Shown here one piece after another: positions 62,827-64,000 of a stretch of 64,000 nucleotides of DNA (position 1 is the stretch's first letter; every line of letters begins with the position of its first letter). The stretch is from Exilibacterium sp. (GTDB taxonomy: Bacteria > Pseudomonadota > Gammaproteobacteria > Pseudomonadales > Cellvibrionaceae). Below the pieces are notes generated by a model. The model saw nothing but the letters and a program-made list of their open reading frames with translations. It was not told where the DNA came from and made no database searches. Position numbers and translations under genes: made by a program. The stretch covers positions 1 through 64,000 of the forward strand of contig JANQMH010000033.1 in assembly GCA_028280195.1 (NCBI GenBank), in the 5' to 3' direction.

Positions 62827-64000
62827 TTACCAATCATAGGTCATAGACAAGGACACAAAGCGCCCCAGCGCGGTGGCATTGGTGGGGTCGTAGCCCGTAC
62901 CGCGTGCGTTTTCGACGAAGGGGGGATCTTCATCGAAAAGGTTTTGTACGTTTAAGGCGAGATTTGTCGCTCCGACAAAATTATATTCAAGGTTGAAGTC
63001 CACGGTGGTCCAGGAATCCACTTTGGTGTCGTCGTCGTTTGACGGATCGCTATAGCTATCCACATAGTTCACGAACAAACCGCCCCTCAGCTTGTGCCGG
63101 GTCAGCGTGATGCCACCGCGCATATTGAGATCGACCGGTAAGTACACGATGTTCAGCGCATCGACTTCGGGACTCGCACTGGTAAGCTGGCGGGTGGAAT
63201 CGATGATATACCAAGCGGCCAGGCTCAGGTCAATGCTGTTCGCACCGGCGTCGATATTGTACAAGACATCGAGATCGACCCCTTGTTGCGAGGTGGACGC
63301 ATTATTGCGGACGCGGTTGTCGAGGATGACGTCGGTATCGTATTCGTCCTGGTCATCGGGAACAGCAAACGGCCCGCCCCGGATAATCCGAAATCCAACA
63401 CCGGATAGGCCCAGTTGTCTCGCTGCTTCGATTTGTTGCTCCGTCGGATTGAAGGTCAGGATGGATGCGTATGGATCAGTAGATTCGACAAAGAGGTTGC
63501 CGATACTGCCTACGTAGCCGCGATCAATCCGGTCGGTGTAATCGATCTCATAGTAGTTGGCATTTATCGTGAGGCCCGAAATCGCTTGTGGTGTGAATGA
63601 AAAGCCGCCCGTCCACGTCTCCGCTTGCTCGGGGCTGAGGTCGGGATTGCCATTGGTGAGCGATAGAGTGGTCGTTCTGCCGCCCGGTGCGTTTGCGTTT
63701 GGCAAGCTGAAGATAAATGCGCCGTTATTCGTCTGCATGTCCGTAAACACGGGCGCCCGGTAGGATTCCGCGTAGCTCATGCGCAGCGTCAGCTCTTCAT
63801 TGACTTCCCACAACAAGCCGTATTTCGGATTGGTGGTGGAGCCGAAATCGCTGTAGTCGTCGTGGCGTACTGCTAAAGTCAGGGACAAGTTACGCGCGCC
63901 CGGGCGATCTTTCAACAGAGGAATGTTCAACTCAGTAAAGGCGGCAGTTATGTGCCGGCTCGGGTTGAAATTAGCCTCCAGCCCGCGGAAATCGTCGAAG
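62827..64000 (-). CDS. TonB-dependent outer-membrane receptor, C-terminal part
   Basis: 391 residues visible; the frame is open at the right edge (FDDFRGLEANFNPSRH, AAFTELNIPLL), so the plug and first strands lie outside. Barrel motifs include SYAESYRAPVFTDM, NPDLSPEQAETWTGGFSF, LNVQNLFDEDPPFVEN, and the terminal VSLSMTYDW aromatic end used for BAM assembly. Receptors of this kind occur beside proteobacterial lasso clusters and could import the peptide or its metal complex. Convergent with A2. Confidence 0.92.
   Translation of the reverse strand, partial: FDDFRGLEANFNPSRHITAAFTELNIPLLKDRPGARNLSLTLAVRHDDYSDFGSTTNPKYGLLWEVNEELTLRMSYAESYRAPVFTDMQTNNGAFIFSLPNANAPGGRTTTLSLTNGNPDLSPEQAETWTGGFSFTPQAISGLTINANYYEIDYTDRIDRGYVGSIGNLFVESTDPYASILTFNPTEQQIEAARQLGLSGVGFRIIRGGPFAVPDDQDEYDTDVILDNRVRNNASTSQQGVDLDVLYNIDAGANSIDLSLAAWYIIDSTRQLTSASPEVDALNIVYLPVDLNMRGGITLTRHKLRGGLFVNYVDSYSDPSNDDDTKVDSWTTVDFNLEYNFVGATNLALNVQNLFDEDPPFVENARGTGYDPTNATALGRFVSLSMTYDW

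Overview
The window looks like the chromosome of a gammaproteobacterium (possibly a marine, Cellvibrionales-like lineage; that rank is a guess). The core backbone runs alaS, lysC, csrA, tRNA-Ser(GCU), then, about 41.5 kb later, tRNA-Arg(ACG). In Escherichia coli the order csrA-serV(GCU)-argV(ACG) is contiguous, so nearly everything from 11,061 to about 52 kb is inserted DNA that used the 3' end of tRNA-Ser as its landing site.

Layout. 1-10.75 kb is GC-rich host DNA: the 3' part of a giant VCBS/VWA/RTX adhesin, an M23 peptidase, a Trm112-family protein, a HIT protein, alaS, lysC and csrA. 11-29 kb (element A) is a mobilisable element: a large serine integrase reading into the tRNA gene, a VirD4/TraG-type coupling protein with membrane partners, a very large secreted RTX protein, a small serine resolvase with an inverted-repeat site, a ParE/Phd toxin-antitoxin pair, and MobC plus a relaxase. 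29-40.5 kb (element B) is lower in GC and partly decayed: a frameshifted P4-type tyrosine integrase, unknown and possibly defensive genes (PD-(D/E)XK-like nuclease, GAF/membrane pair, FRG-domain protein), an IS66 remnant and a phage-like end with holin and terminase small subunit. 40.5 to about 51 kb (element C) begins with a second copy of the tRNA 3' end plus the 3' end of a second serine integrase. It carries an RND efflux operon with a TetR regulator, a DAACS symporter, an MFS transporter, an arginase-family protein and another TetR regulator. A 151-bp direct repeat (11,046 and 40,521) marks the array.

51.8-52.7 kb returns to host-like DNA: a helical protein whose start codon abuts a 53-bp perfect palindrome centred on a Fur box, then tRNA-Arg with promoter and terminator. 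After an IS481-like remnant, 53.4-64 kb appears to be a lasso-peptide locus: MacA/MacB, a cyclic-peptide-type ABC exporter, a ParB-like protein, precursor 1, a fused B protein (PqqD-like leader-binding domain plus transglutaminase-like protease), an asparagine-synthase-like cyclase, precursor 2 and a convergent TonB-dependent receptor cut by the window end. In the proposed pathway B binds the leader and cuts after Thr-Lys, C closes an Ala1-Asp9 ring, and one or more of the transporters export the product. The receptor may take it up.

The most unusual signal is inside the two precursors. Each 60-residue peptide is built from two tandem 23-residue repeats, so the leader contains a diverged copy of the leader-end-plus-ring segment, a ghost second core. 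All functions are read from motifs and gene context; no database search was possible.
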